A stretch of 64,000 nt of DNA from Pseudoluteimonas sp044226035 (GTDB lineage Bacteria > Pseudomonadota > Gammaproteobacteria > Xanthomonadales > Xanthomonadaceae). The notes under the pieces were generated by a model. The model did no database searches and was not told where the DNA came from. It was given only the letters and a program-made list of their open reading frames with translations. Of this stretch, positions 20,327-28,503 are shown in pieces. Position 1 is the stretch's first letter. Each line of letters starts with the position of its first letter. Made by a program: the position numbers and the translations under genes. The stretch lies in contig JBGAHT010000004.1 of NCBI GenBank assembly GCA_044226035.1, forward strand, positions 9,523-73,522, written 5' to 3'.

Positions 20327-21208
20327 ATGGCTCCCGTTCCCACCGCGCGCCGCTACCTGCAATGCGACGTGTTCGCCGACCGCCCCGGCGCCGGCAATCC
20401 GCTCGGCGTGGTGTTCGACGCCGGCGACATGGACGCGACCGCGATGCAGGCGCTGGCCGCGTGGCTCAACCTGTCGGAGACGATCTTCTTCCTGCCGCCC
20501 GGCCCCGGCGCCGATTACCGCATCCGCATCTTCACCCCGGGCAGCGAATTGCCCTTCGCCGGCCACCCCAGCGTCGGCGCGGCCTGGGTCGCGGTCGCGC
20601 ACCGGCTGGCGATGCCGCGCGAAGGCCGCTTGGTGCAGCAATGCGAAGCCGGACTGCTGCCGGTGCACGTGACCCGCGCCGACGATCGATTCCACGTCGC
20701 CGTGCGCAGTCCGCATGCGCGGCCGGCCGGCGAACTCGCCAGCCCGCTGCCCGCGGGGCTGGACGCGATCGCCGCGCCGGGCCGTCCCGCCGCGTTGTGG
20801 GACAACGGCCCGCGCTGGTGGCTGGTGGAAGCCGCGTCCGCGGCGCAGGTGCGCGGCTTCGCGCCCGATTTCGCTGCGATCGCGGCATGGACGAACGCGA
20901 CCGGCGCCACCGGCGTCGCGATCTTCGCGCCCGAACCCGGCGACGGCCACGACCTGGTGCTGCGCGCGTTCTGCCCCGGCGATGCGGTCAACGTGCCGGA
21001 GGATCCGGTCACCGGCAGCGCGAACGCGCTGGTCGCCGCGCTGCTGCACCGGCAGGGCCGCCTGCCCGGCCGCGGCGGCCGCTACGTCGCCAGCCAGGGC
21101 CGCGAGCTCGGTCGCGACGGCAAGGTGCAGGTCCGCGTGGACGACGAGGACGAGGTGTGGATCGGCGGCGAGGTGCGGCAAGTCATCGATGGCCGGCTGG
21201 ATTGGTAA
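20327..21208 (+). CDS. PhzF family protein, copy 1
   Basis: 293-residue PhzF/DapF-fold protein. PhzF of Pseudomonas isomerises a dihydro-anthranilate in phenazine synthesis, but most family members have unknown substrates. Visible motifs are RRYLQCDVFADRPGAGNPLG at the N-terminus, the region of the expected catalytic Glu (LSETIFFLP), FAGHPSVGAAW and the C-terminal DPVTGSANA. It diverges from the lysC-lysA gene with a 49-bp gap, and a close paralogue follows 29 bp downstream. No other phenazine genes are present. Confidence 0.85.
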   Translation: MAPVPTARRYLQCDVFADRPGAGNPLGVVFDAGDMDATAMQALAAWLNLSETIFFLPPGPGADYRIRIFTPGSELPFAGHPSVGAAWVAVAHRLAMPREGRLVQQCEAGLLPVHVTRADDRFHVAVRSPHARPAGELASPLPAGLDAIAAPGRPAALWDNGPRWWLVEAASAAQVRGFAPDFAAIAAWTNATGATGVAIFAPEPGDGHDLVLRAFCPGDAVNVPEDPVTGSANALVAALLHRQGRLPGRGGRYVASQGRELGRDGKVQVRVDDEDEVWIGGEVRQVIDGRLDW

Positions 21209-21237
21209 GCTGCGCGCCCCTCGCGCCCGATCCGCCC

Positions 21238-22113
21238 ATGCACCGCCGCTACCTGCAATGCGACGTGTTCGCCGACCGCCCCGGTGCCGGCAATCCCCTG
21301 GCCGTGGTGCTGGACGCGGACGGCCTCGACGACGAAACGATGCAGGCGATCGCGCGCTGGACGCGGTTGCCGGAAACCACGTTCGTGTTGCCGCCGGCCT
21401 CGCCCGAGGCGAGCTACGGCATTCGCATCTTCAGCCCGCGCCGCGAAGTGCCGTTCGCCGGGCATCCCAGCGTCGGCACCGCGCACGCCGTGCTCGAAGC
21501 CGGCATCGCCGCGCCGCGCGATGGCCTCCTCGTGCAGCAAGGCATGGCCGGGCTATTGCCGCTGCGCGTTTCCGGCGAAGGTTGCGAACGCACGATCGCG
21601 GTGCGCACCCCGAAGGCGCGGGTGCTGGAGATCGCGCAACCGGGCGATGCGCGCCTGCGCGACGTGCTCGCGGGATTGCCGCTCGGCACGCTGCCACAGG
21701 CGCTGATGGATGGCGGACGCCGCTGGTGGCTGGCCGAACTCGCCGACGAGGCGAGCCTGCGCGCGGCGCAGCCGGACTGGGAGGCGATCGAGCGCCTGGC
21801 GAACGCGACCGACAGCATGGGCTTGTGCGTGTTCGCGCGCAGCGACGATCCGGTCTATTACCTCGCGGTGCGCGCCTGGGTCGGCGCGCCGGCGCGGTTC
21901 GAGGACGCGGCCTCGGGCGCGGCGAACGCGACGTTGGCGGCGTGGCTCGCGGATCGAGATGCGTTGCCGGGCGACGGCGGCTTCTACCGCATCAGCCAGG
22001 GCCGCGAGGTCGGCCACGACGCGATCATCGAACTCACCGTCGATGCGAACGGCGATGTCTGGTCCGGCGGCCGCGTGTGCAGCGTGGTGCGCGGGGAGAT
22101 CGACTGGGGCTGA
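21238..22113 (+). CDS. PhzF family protein, copy 2 (tandem paralogue)
   Basis: 291 residues. The first ~50 bases are nearly identical to copy 1 (RRYLQCDVFADRPGAGNPL), indicating a tandem duplication, while the rest has diverged. It keeps the candidate catalytic Glu (LPETTFVLP) and FAGHPSVGTAH. In place of copy 1's DPVTGSANA it has EDAASGAANA, which may alter substrate binding. Probably co-transcribed with copy 1. Confidence 0.85.
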   Translation: MHRRYLQCDVFADRPGAGNPLAVVLDADGLDDETMQAIARWTRLPETTFVLPPASPEASYGIRIFSPRREVPFAGHPSVGTAHAVLEAGIAAPRDGLLVQQGMAGLLPLRVSGEGCERTIAVRTPKARVLEIAQPGDARLRDVLAGLPLGTLPQALMDGGRRWWLAELADEASLRAAQPDWEAIERLANATDSMGLCVFARSDDPVYYLAVRAWVGAPARFEDAASGAANATLAAWLADRDALPGDGGFYRISQGREVGHDAIIELTVDANGDVWSGGRVCSVVRGEIDWG

Positions 22114-22115
22114 TG

Positions 22116-22242
22116 TATTTCCTTCTCCCCGCGTGCGGGAGAAGGTGCCCGAAGGGCGGATGAGGGGCGATTCCGCGATGGTTCGAAACGATGCCCCTCT
22201 CCCGGCCTTCGGCCACCCTCTCCCGCAAGGGGAGAGGGAAAA
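22116..22242. repeat. intergenic palindromic repeat pair (CTCTCCC/GGGAGA family)
   Basis: Two ~50-bp half-elements face each other. The first (22116-22170) runs TATTTCCTTCTCCCCGCG to GGATGAGGGGCGA. The second (from 22192) is its imperfect inverse, ending GGGGAGAGGGAAAA. Each half has its own small CTCCC/GGGAG hairpin. Single halves of the same family occur in frame inside murL and murU. Confidence 0.85.
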
Positions 22243-22276
22243 AACCACATCACGCCGCGACGAAAGGAAGCAAAAG

Positions 22277-22301
22277 AAAAAGGGGCCCGAGGGCCCCTTT
22301 G
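22277..22301. terminator. bidirectional intrinsic terminator
   Basis: A GGGGCCC-GA-GGGCCCC stem flanked by an A-run on the left and TTT on the right. It lies between the convergent phzF copy 2 and glycine-zipper genes, and serves either strand. The A-run gives the better U-tract for the minus-strand gene. Confidence 0.8.
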
Positions 22302-22337
22302 TCGTTCCGTCGACGATCTCCTCCCTGAGGCGATGCC

Positions 22338-23057
22338 TCATTCCGGATGCACGTCCACGCGCACGCGGATGCGATCGCCCGGGTTGTAGCCGGTGCGCGT
22401 GGTGTAGCGGCGGCCGGCGTATTCGTAGGTCACGTCGTAGGCGGTGACCGCGTTGTTCGCGCCGCCGTAATAGTCGTTCACCGGCACCGGATCGCAGACG
22501 CTGACGGTCGCGGTGCGCTGCTGGCGGTGCGCGTTGTCGTAGACCTGGCGCCCGGCCATGCCGCCGACCATGGTGCCGATCGCGCTGGCGGCCACGCTGC
22601 CGGTGCCGCCGCCGATCTTGCTGCCCAGCACCGCGCCGGCGATGCCGCCGACCACGGTCGCGACGGTGCGGCCGGTGTTGCTGCCGCCGCTGGCGGGGTG
22701 GTAGCTGCCGTACTGGCCGTAGTAGCCGTTGCCGCCGGAACCGTTGCGGTGGTAATTGCCGTACTGGTCGTAATAGCCGTTGCCGGACTGGTCGTAACCG
22801 CCCTGCGCGTAGCCGCGGTCGCTCTCGCTGTAGCAGCGTCGCGACGAAGCGCCGTTGCCGTAGCCCGAGCCCACGACCGGATCGACGCGAACCACGCGGG
22901 CATAGTCGTAGTAGCCGCCGTTGGCGGGCTGCGCATAGCCCTGGCCCTGGTAGGCGGGATCGCCGCCGTAGCCGTTGTTGCCGTAGGACTGCGCCGAGGC
23001 GAGGCCGCTGCCGGCGGCGAGGCCGATGGCGAGCAGCGAGGCGGAAAGACGCTTCAT
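22338..23057 (-). CDS. exported glycine-zipper 2TM domain protein
   Basis: 239 residues. A signal peptide (MKRLSASLLAIGLAAGSGLA, cleavage near ASA-QS) precedes a Tyr/Gly/Gln/Asn-rich low-complexity region with repeated YDQYGNYH / YGQYGSYH units. Next comes a glycine-zipper segment (VVGGIAGAVLGSKIGGGTGS, then GTMVGGMAG) and a C-terminal domain with YDVTYEYAGRRYTTRT. Such proteins (SlyB/Rcp-like) are periplasmic or outer-membrane associated. Function is unknown. It diverges from the EF-G-like gene. Confidence 0.8.
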   Translation of the reverse strand: MKRLSASLLAIGLAAGSGLASAQSYGNNGYGGDPAYQGQGYAQPANGGYYDYARVVRVDPVVGSGYGNGASSRRCYSESDRGYAQGGYDQSGNGYYDQYGNYHRNGSGGNGYYGQYGSYHPASGGSNTGRTVATVVGGIAGAVLGSKIGGGTGSVAASAIGTMVGGMAGRQVYDNAHRQQRTATVSVCDPVPVNDYYGGANNAVTAYDVTYEYAGRRYTTRTGYNPGDRIRVRVDVHPE

Positions 23058-23306
23058 GTGTGTGCTCCGGGCGCCGGGATGGCGCAGGCGAATCCTCGGG
23101 GCGGGCCGGTAAAGCCGTGCTGAACCCGGCCGGCGTCGCCATGCGGCGTTTACCTGCGCGACAGCGGCCGGGACCGTTGCCGCGCGCGCCGCGGGCGGGC
23201 TAAGGTGGCCTCCCGCCATGACCGCCCGCCGAGCGCCCACGCTCCGGCGCGAAGCGCGGACAGCCATGACGCCACGTCCATCCGCACGCGAAGGAGGAAC
23301 GGGCTC

Positions 23307-25355
23307 ATGTCCTACTCGACCCATCAGATCCGCAACGTGGCCCTCGCGGGCCACCCCGGCGCCGGCAAAACAACCTTGTTCGAAGCCCTGCTGCAGGCCG
23401 GCGGCGCGCTCCAGGCGGCAGGCAGCATCGAACGCGGCAGCACCGTGTCCGATTTCGATCCGATCGAGAAGGAACGCGGGCATTCCATCGACGCCGCGAT
23501 CGCCAGCACCGACCACGCCGGCATCCATGTGAACCTCGTGGATACGCCCGGCTATCCGGATTTCCGCGGCCCGGCGCTGTCCGCGCTGGCGGCGGTGGAA
23601 ACGGTCGCAGTGGTGGTCGATGCCGATGCCGGCGTCGAATACGGCACCCGGCGGATGATGGAACGCGCCGCCGAACGCGGCCTGTGCCGCGCGGTGATCG
23701 TCAACAAGATCGACCACGACGGCGCCGATTGCGCGCGCGTGCTGCAGCAGCTGCGCGACGAATTCGGGCCGGAAGTGCTGCCGGTGAACCTGCCGGCCGA
23801 CGGCGGCAGGAAGGTCGTCGACTGCTTCTCCGGCGGCAACGGCGAGTCCGACCTCGGCGCGGTCGCGGACTGGCACCAGAAGATCCTCGACCAGGTGGTC
23901 GAGATCAACGAAACCGTGATGGACCACTACCTCGACCTCGGCGAGGGCGGCTTGTCCGGCGCGGAACTGCACGACGCGTTCGAGCAATGCCTGCGCGAAG
24001 GCCACCTCGTGCCGGTGTGCTTCGTGTCCGCGCGCAGCGGCGTCGGGGTCAAGGAATTGCTGGACGTCGCCGAACGCCTGTTCCCGCATCCGGGCGAGGC
24101 CAATCCGCCGCCGTTCGTCAAAGGCAGCGGCGCCGACGCCAGGCCCATCGACGCGCAGCCGGACCCGAAGGCGCACGTCATCGCCGACGTGTTCAAGATC
24201 GTCAACGATCCCTTCGTCGGCAAGCTCGCCGTGTTCCGCGTCTACCAGGGCACGGTCAGGAAGGATTCGCAGCTGTTCATCGACGACGGCAAGAAGCCGT
24301 TCAAGGTCAGCCACCTGTTCAAGCTCAAGGGCAAGGAGCACGTGGAGATCGCGCAGGCGGTGCCCGGCGACATCGCCGCGGTGGCGAAGGTGGAGGAACT
24401 GCACTTCGACGCGGTGCTGCACGACAGCCACGACGAGGACCAGATCCACCTCGCGCCGGCGAACTTCCCCAGGCCGATGTTCGGCCTCGCGATCGAGGCG
24501 GCGAGCAAGGGCCAGGAACAGAAGCTCTCGACCGCGCTGCACAAGCTGGCCGAGGAAGACCCGGCGTTCGCGGTCGAACACCAGGCCGAGCTCAACGAGA
24601 CCGTGATCCGCGGCCTGTCCGACCTGCACCTGCGGATCATGCTCGAGCGCCTGAAGCAGCGCTTCGGCGTGGAAGTGAAGACCCATCCGCCGCGCATCGC
24701 CTACCGCGAAACCGTCGGCGCCAGGGCCGAGGGCCACCACCGGCACAAGAAGCAGACCGGCGGCGCCGGCCAGTTCGGCGAGGTGTTCCTGCGCATCGAA
24801 CCGCTGCCGCGCGGCGGCGGCTTCGAATTCCTCGACGAGGTCAAGGGCGGCACCATTCCCGGGCAATTCATGCCGGCGGTGGAAAAGGGCGTGCGCCAGG
24901 TGCTGGCCGGCGGCGCGATCTCCGGGCATCCGCTGCAGGACGTGCGCGTCATCGTCTACGACGGCAAGCACCATCCGGTGGACAGCAAGGAAGTCGCGTT
25001 CGTGGCCGCCGGCAAGAAGGCCTTCCTCGACGCCATCGCCAAGGCCAGGCCGCAGGTGCTCGAACCCATCGTCGACCTCGAGGTGCACGCGCCCGAGCAG
25101 CACATGGGCGACATCAGCGGCGGCCTCTCGGCCAAGCGCGCGCGCATCAGCGGCACCGATTCCGAGCGCGGCGGCGAGATCGTGGTGCGGGCGCAGGTGC
25201 CGTTGTCGGAACTGGACGGCTACGCCGCGGAGCTGAAATCGGTGACCGCCGGCCGCGGCCGTTATGCCTTGGATTTCAGCCACTACGAACCGGTTCCTGC
25301 GCAAGTGCAGCAGAAGCTGGTCGAATCCTGGAAGCCGCGGCACGAGGAAGATTGA
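23307..25355 (+). CDS. elongation factor G-like GTPase
   Basis: 682 residues, paralogue of EF-G of the stand-alone EF-G-like branch. G1 is GHPGAGKT (15-22), the switch region reads FDPIEKERGHSI instead of the RGITI block of true EF-G, G3 is DTPGYPDF and G4 NKIDHDGAD. The rest covers EF-G domains II-V (for example HHRHKKQTGGAGQFGEVF and the C-terminal VPLSELDGYAAELKS). Whether it translocates ribosomes is unknown. The ATG has a strong AAGGAGG about 10 bases upstream. It stands alone between the glycine-zipper and HU-like genes. Confidence 0.85.
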   Translation: MSYSTHQIRNVALAGHPGAGKTTLFEALLQAGGALQAAGSIERGSTVSDFDPIEKERGHSIDAAIASTDHAGIHVNLVDTPGYPDFRGPALSALAAVETVAVVVDADAGVEYGTRRMMERAAERGLCRAVIVNKIDHDGADCARVLQQLRDEFGPEVLPVNLPADGGRKVVDCFSGGNGESDLGAVADWHQKILDQVVEINETVMDHYLDLGEGGLSGAELHDAFEQCLREGHLVPVCFVSARSGVGVKELLDVAERLFPHPGEANPPPFVKGSGADARPIDAQPDPKAHVIADVFKIVNDPFVGKLAVFRVYQGTVRKDSQLFIDDGKKPFKVSHLFKLKGKEHVEIAQAVPGDIAAVAKVEELHFDAVLHDSHDEDQIHLAPANFPRPMFGLAIEAASKGQEQKLSTALHKLAEEDPAFAVEHQAELNETVIRGLSDLHLRIMLERLKQRFGVEVKTHPPRIAYRETVGARAEGHHRHKKQTGGAGQFGEVFLRIEPLPRGGGFEFLDEVKGGTIPGQFMPAVEKGVRQVLAGGAISGHPLQDVRVIVYDGKHHPVDSKEVAFVAAGKKAFLDAIAKARPQVLEPIVDLEVHAPEQHMGDISGGLSAKRARISGTDSERGGEIVVRAQVPLSELDGYAAELKSVTAGRGRYALDFSHYEPVPAQVQQKLVESWKPRHEED

Positions 25356-25420
25356 TCCGGCTCGACGACTCCCGCCGGGCATCCGCTCGGCGGGAACAGC
25401 GACCGAACGCCCGAAAAACC

Positions 25421-25477
25421 CTGAAAAAAAAGCGCCCGCGGGGCTTGGCGCGGCGGTTTTTCTGCAATACATTGCGC
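25421..25477 (+). terminator. possible terminator after the EF-G-like gene
   Basis: An A8 run, a GC-rich GCGCC/GGCGC-type stem and a T5 run lie 65-100 bases after the EF-G-like stop. The pairing is imperfect. The AT-rich sequence that follows (TGCAATACATT) may belong to the HU-like gene promoter. Confidence 0.4.
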
Positions 25478-25534
25478 TGGCGCCGGCACCGACGCCGGAC
25501 TACACACCAAACACGACGAGGGAATCACACGCAC

Positions 25535-25918
25535 ATGGCAAAGAAGAAAGCCGCTGCCAAGAAGAAGTCCGCCGCCAAGCCCGCCGCCAAGCCGGCCGCT
25601 CCGAAGGCGATCAAGACCGCGCTGAACCGCGCCGGCCTGGTCGCGCACATCTCCGACGCGAGCGGCGTGGCGCCGCGCGACGTGCGTGCGGTGCTCGCGG
25701 GCCTCGAAGGCGCGGTCGCCGGTTCGGTCAGCAAGAAGGGCGCGGGTACGTTCACCCTGCCGGGCCTGCTGAAGGTCACCGTGGTCAACGTGCCGGCCAA
25801 GCCGAAGCGCAAGGGCATCAACCCCTTCACCAAGGAAGAGCAGTGGTTCGCGGCCAAGCCGGCTTCGGTCAAGGTCAAGGTGCGCCCGCTGAAGAAGCTG
25901 AAGGACGCCGCGGCCTGA
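25535..25918 (+). CDS. HU/IHF-family DNA-binding protein with basic N-terminal tail
   Basis: 127 residues. An N-terminal Lys/Ala/Pro tail (MAKKKAAAKKKSAAKPAAKP, histone-H1-like) is followed by an HU fold with ISDASGVAPRDVRAVL, the GAGTFTLPGLLKV segment and the DNA-contact arm KRKGINPFTKEEQWF. It probably compacts the nucleoid. The arm departs from the usual RNPxTG of HU (here KGINPFTKE), as in the HU-like proteins of this order. GAGGGA precedes the ATG and a strong terminator follows, so it is probably monocistronic. Confidence 0.88.
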   Translation: MAKKKAAAKKKSAAKPAAKPAAPKAIKTALNRAGLVAHISDASGVAPRDVRAVLAGLEGAVAGSVSKKGAGTFTLPGLLKVTVVNVPAKPKRKGINPFTKEEQWFAAKPASVKVKVRPLKKLKDAAA

Positions 25919-25942
25919 TCGCAGCGCCAGCTTCGCAAGCCG

Positions 25943-25979
25943 AAAGGCCGGATTCCGCAGGGAATCCGGCCTTTTCTTT
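25943..25979 (+). terminator. intrinsic terminator of the HU-like gene
   Basis: A 14-bp stem (AAAGGCCGGATTCC paired with GGAATCCGGCCTTT) around a GCA-type loop, followed by TTTTCTTT, 24 bases after the stop codon. The A-rich left flank makes it possibly bidirectional. Confidence 0.92.
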
Positions 25980-26037
25980 GGCCATCGCAAAGCGCGCGCG
26001 GCCGCGCTAGCATCGTCGCGCCATTCGGGAGGGGACC

Positions 26038-26463
26038 ATGGACAAGCGCTTCTGGATCTGCGGCATCGTCGTGTCGGTCGCCGCGCTGCTGCTCGACTTC
26101 CTCGTCCACGGCGTGCTGCTGCAACCCGATTACGCCGCACTGGTGCCGAAAGGCATCTACCGCGGCCCGGAGGAGGCCAACGCCTACCTGCCCTACATGT
26201 GCGCCGCGCACCTGCTGATCGGCTTCGGCCTGACCTGGCTGTATCGCAAGGGCATGGAACCGGGGCGCCCCGCATTCGGACAGGGCCTGCGCTTCGGCGC
26301 CGCCATCGCGGCGATGTCGACCATCCCGGGCTACCTCATCTATTACGCGGTGCAGCCGTTGCCGGCGGGGCTGGTGCACAAGCAGATGATTTTCAGCGCC
26401 ATCGCGATGCTGCTGCTCGGCCTGCTGCTGGCGTGGCTGAACCCGGCGCGCAAGACGTTGTGA
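26038..26463 (+). CDS. small four-helix membrane protein of unknown function
   Basis: 141 residues, with four predicted transmembrane helices: WICGIVVSVAALLLDFLVHG, the YMCAAHLLIGFGLTWLY region, GAAIAAMSTIPGYLIYYAV and IFSAIAMLLLGLLLAWL. It resembles small DUF1761-type proteins in shape, but I do not recognise a family with confidence. GGGAGGGGA immediately upstream supports the start. It lies between the HU-like gene terminator and a lipoprotein gene on the same strand. Confidence 0.7.
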   Translation: MDKRFWICGIVVSVAALLLDFLVHGVLLQPDYAALVPKGIYRGPEEANAYLPYMCAAHLLIGFGLTWLYRKGMEPGRPAFGQGLRFGAAIAAMSTIPGYLIYYAVQPLPAGLVHKQMIFSAIAMLLLGLLLAWLNPARKTL

Positions 26464-26540
26464 ACGACACGTTCCGCCCCGTGGCCGCGCGTTCATCCGC
26501 CGCGGCGCAAGGTGGCGCGCACATCAACGAGGGTCCCGCC

Positions 26541-27119
26541 ATGCATCGCAACCCTTCCCTGTTCCGCGCCGCGACGTTCGCCGCCGCCGCGTGCGCGGCC
26601 CTGCTGCTGGCCGCGTGCTCGAGCCTCGGCGCGGTCGCCGCGATGCTCGGCAACCAGCTCGCCTTCACCGCGCCGCAACTACAGGCGCAGCTCGACCACC
26701 TCTTCCCGCGCGACTACGACAAGCTCGACGGCCTGCTGACGCTGCGCATCGTCAACCCGCGCCTGAGCATCCCCGCGAACAGCCATCGCCTGCGCCTGGA
26801 TTTCGACGTCGGCGTCGGCGCGCTCGGGCGCGAACCCTCGCCGTCGGGGCACATGGCCATCGCCAGCGGCCTGCGCTTCGACGCCGGCACGCACGGCCTG
26901 CACCTCGACCAGCCGACGCTGGAATCCGCGGATTTCCCCGGCCTCGGCGGCGCGATGAACGCGACCGGCCGGGAACTGGTGAACCGCTGGCTCGACGACT
27001 ACGCGCGCAACGAGCCGGTGTACCGGCTCGACGACAGCCTGGTCGAACGCATCGGCGCGCGGCGCATCGACTCGACCACGATCGACAATGGCCAGGTCGT
27101 CGTGCACCTGGGGCAATGA
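26541..27119 (+). CDS. DUF1439-type lipoprotein
   Basis: 192 residues with a lipoprotein signal (hydrophobic core AAACAALLLAACSS, lipobox LAAC). The mature part resembles DUF1439 (YceB-like) proteins: FTAPQLQAQLDHLFPRDYDK, a central beta-rich body and a C-terminal IDNGQVVVHLGQ strand. Probably anchored in an outer- or inner-membrane leaflet, with unknown function. Its stop overlaps the start of the next lipoprotein gene (ATGA). Confidence 0.75.
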   Translation: MHRNPSLFRAATFAAAACAALLLAACSSLGAVAAMLGNQLAFTAPQLQAQLDHLFPRDYDKLDGLLTLRIVNPRLSIPANSHRLRLDFDVGVGALGREPSPSGHMAIASGLRFDAGTHGLHLDQPTLESADFPGLGGAMNATGRELVNRWLDDYARNEPVYRLDDSLVERIGARRIDSTTIDNGQVVVHLGQ

Positions 27120-27796
27120 CCATGAAGATGATGAAACGGACCTTCCTCGGCGTCGCATTTGCGTTCGCGCTGGCCGGCTGCGGGCACAAGCAGCAGGCCG
27201 CGCAACAGGACGCGGACACCCTGCCCGCGCCCGAGGCCGGCAACGGATCGGTGACCGGCATGCCGGCCAGGCCCGGCCCCGGCGCGATCGGCACGCCCGC
27301 GCCACCCGCGCCTGCGACCGTCGCCGACGCGAACGCGAGCGACGCCGCGTCGCCGCCCGGCCAGGCGCAGGGCATCGCCGTGGGCGAACCCAATCCCTCC
27401 GCGCCCGCGGACGCCGCCGCCGAACCGGCCCCGGGCGATGAAGTGAAGCTGGTGCGCGATTACTACGCGGCGATCAACGCGCGCGATTACGCCGGCGCCT
27501 ACCGGCTGTGGTCGGACAACGGCGCGGCCAGCCACCAGACCCTGCAGCAGTTCGCCGGCGGATTCGCCGACACCACCGGCGTGAGCGTCGAGATCGGCAC
27601 GCCCGGCGACGAGGACGCGGGCGCCGGCCAGCGCTACATCGAAATCCCGGTGACGGTCACCGCGACCCACGCCGACGGCAGCCGCCATCGCTACGCCGGC
27701 AGCTACGTGCTGCATCGCACCGTGGTCGACGGCGCCAGCGCCGAGCAACGCGCGTGGCGCATCGACTCCGCCAAGTTGCGCGAAACCGGCCCGTGA
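27116..27796 (+). CDS. lipoprotein with NTF2-like C-terminal domain
   Basis: 226 residues (224 if the second in-frame ATG is used). A lipobox (FALAGC) is followed by a long Ala/Pro-rich, probably disordered linker to about residue 105. A compact C-terminal domain (VKLVRDYYAAINARDYAGAY ... WRIDSAKL) has the shape of NTF2-like/DUF4878 folds. The upstream ATG overlaps the previous stop by 4 bp, and the downstream gene starts within its stop, so the three lipoprotein genes form one unit. Function unknown. Confidence 0.75.
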   Translation: MTMKMMKRTFLGVAFAFALAGCGHKQQAAQQDADTLPAPEAGNGSVTGMPARPGPGAIGTPAPPAPATVADANASDAASPPGQAQGIAVGEPNPSAPADAAAEPAPGDEVKLVRDYYAAINARDYAGAYRLWSDNGAASHQTLQQFAGGFADTTGVSVEIGTPGDEDAGAGQRYIEIPVTVTATHADGSRHRYAGSYVLHRTVVDGASAEQRAWRIDSAKLRETGP

Positions 27797-28500
27797 CGCG
27801 CGCCCGCGCGGCGCTGCTGTTGCCGCTCGCGCTCGTCGCTTGCGGCGGCCCGCGATCGCAACAGGATGCGCCTGCGCAAGCCACGCGCCCGCCGTCCGCG
27901 CCGGCCGCGGCATCGATCGCCACGGCGATGGACGCGCCGCCGGCGAATGCCAGCTACGTGCTGCCGGGCGTGTTCGCGCCCGACATGGACGTCGAACGGC
28001 TCGTGCGGCGGTTCGGCAAGGACAACGTGCGCATCGGCGAGGTCCCCGGCGCGGAAGGCGAGCGCGTGGATGGCGTGGTGCTGTTTCCGGACGATCCCGC
28101 CCGCCGCGCATACCTCTACTTCGAGGATGCGCAACGCAATGCCGGCCTGGGGCTGGTGCGCGTGTTCGACCAGGGATCGCGCTGGCGCCTGGACAACGGC
28201 ATCGGCCTCGGCACGCCGCTGTCGGACATCCTGCGCCGCAACGGCAGGCCGATCCGCTTCTTCGGGCTGGATTGGGATTACGGCGGCAACATCACCGATT
28301 GGGGCGGCGGGCGGCTGGACCCGAAGGACGATCCCGTCCGGCGCGGCATGACCCTGGGCGCGCGCGCGGACATCGGCGAGCGGCCGTACCCGATGGGCGA
28401 CGCCGAATTCCGGAGCGACGATGCGAAGTTCCCCGACATCGGCAGCGACCTCGTCGTTGACGAGATCTCGGTCTCCTTTCCCGGCGAGGACGACCTGTGA
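27793..28500 (+). CDS. lipoprotein of unknown function
   Basis: 235 residues from a GTG start that overlaps the previous stop (GTGA). The signal and lipobox are LLLPLALVACGG. After an Ala/Pro linker, the mature domain contains VERLVRRFGKDNVRIGEV, DPARRAYLYFEDAQRN and GIGLGTPLSDILRRNGRPI. That last block is reminiscent of proteins whose first half binds a ligand with a G-x-P-L-xx-I-x-RNG turn. I do not recognise a named family. It converges with the DUF5916 gene (3-bp gap). Confidence 0.7.
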   Translation: MTRARAALLLPLALVACGGPRSQQDAPAQATRPPSAPAAASIATAMDAPPANASYVLPGVFAPDMDVERLVRRFGKDNVRIGEVPGAEGERVDGVVLFPDDPARRAYLYFEDAQRNAGLGLVRVFDQGSRWRLDNGIGLGTPLSDILRRNGRPIRFFGLDWDYGGNITDWGGGRLDPKDDPVRRGMTLGARADIGERPYPMGDAEFRSDDAKFPDIGSDLVVDEISVSFPGEDDL

Positions 28501-28503
28501 ACG

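Noticed and set aside
20327..22113. Phenazine biosynthesis cluster
   Set aside because: Only PhzF-family genes are present. No phzA-E or phzG is nearby, and PhzF-like proteins are common outside phenazine producers.
22338..25472. Open frame of about 1,040 codons on the minus strand ending with the glycine-zipper protein
   Set aside because: The portion beyond 23057 is the antisense of the EF-G-like gene. The signal peptide at 23057 marks the true start.
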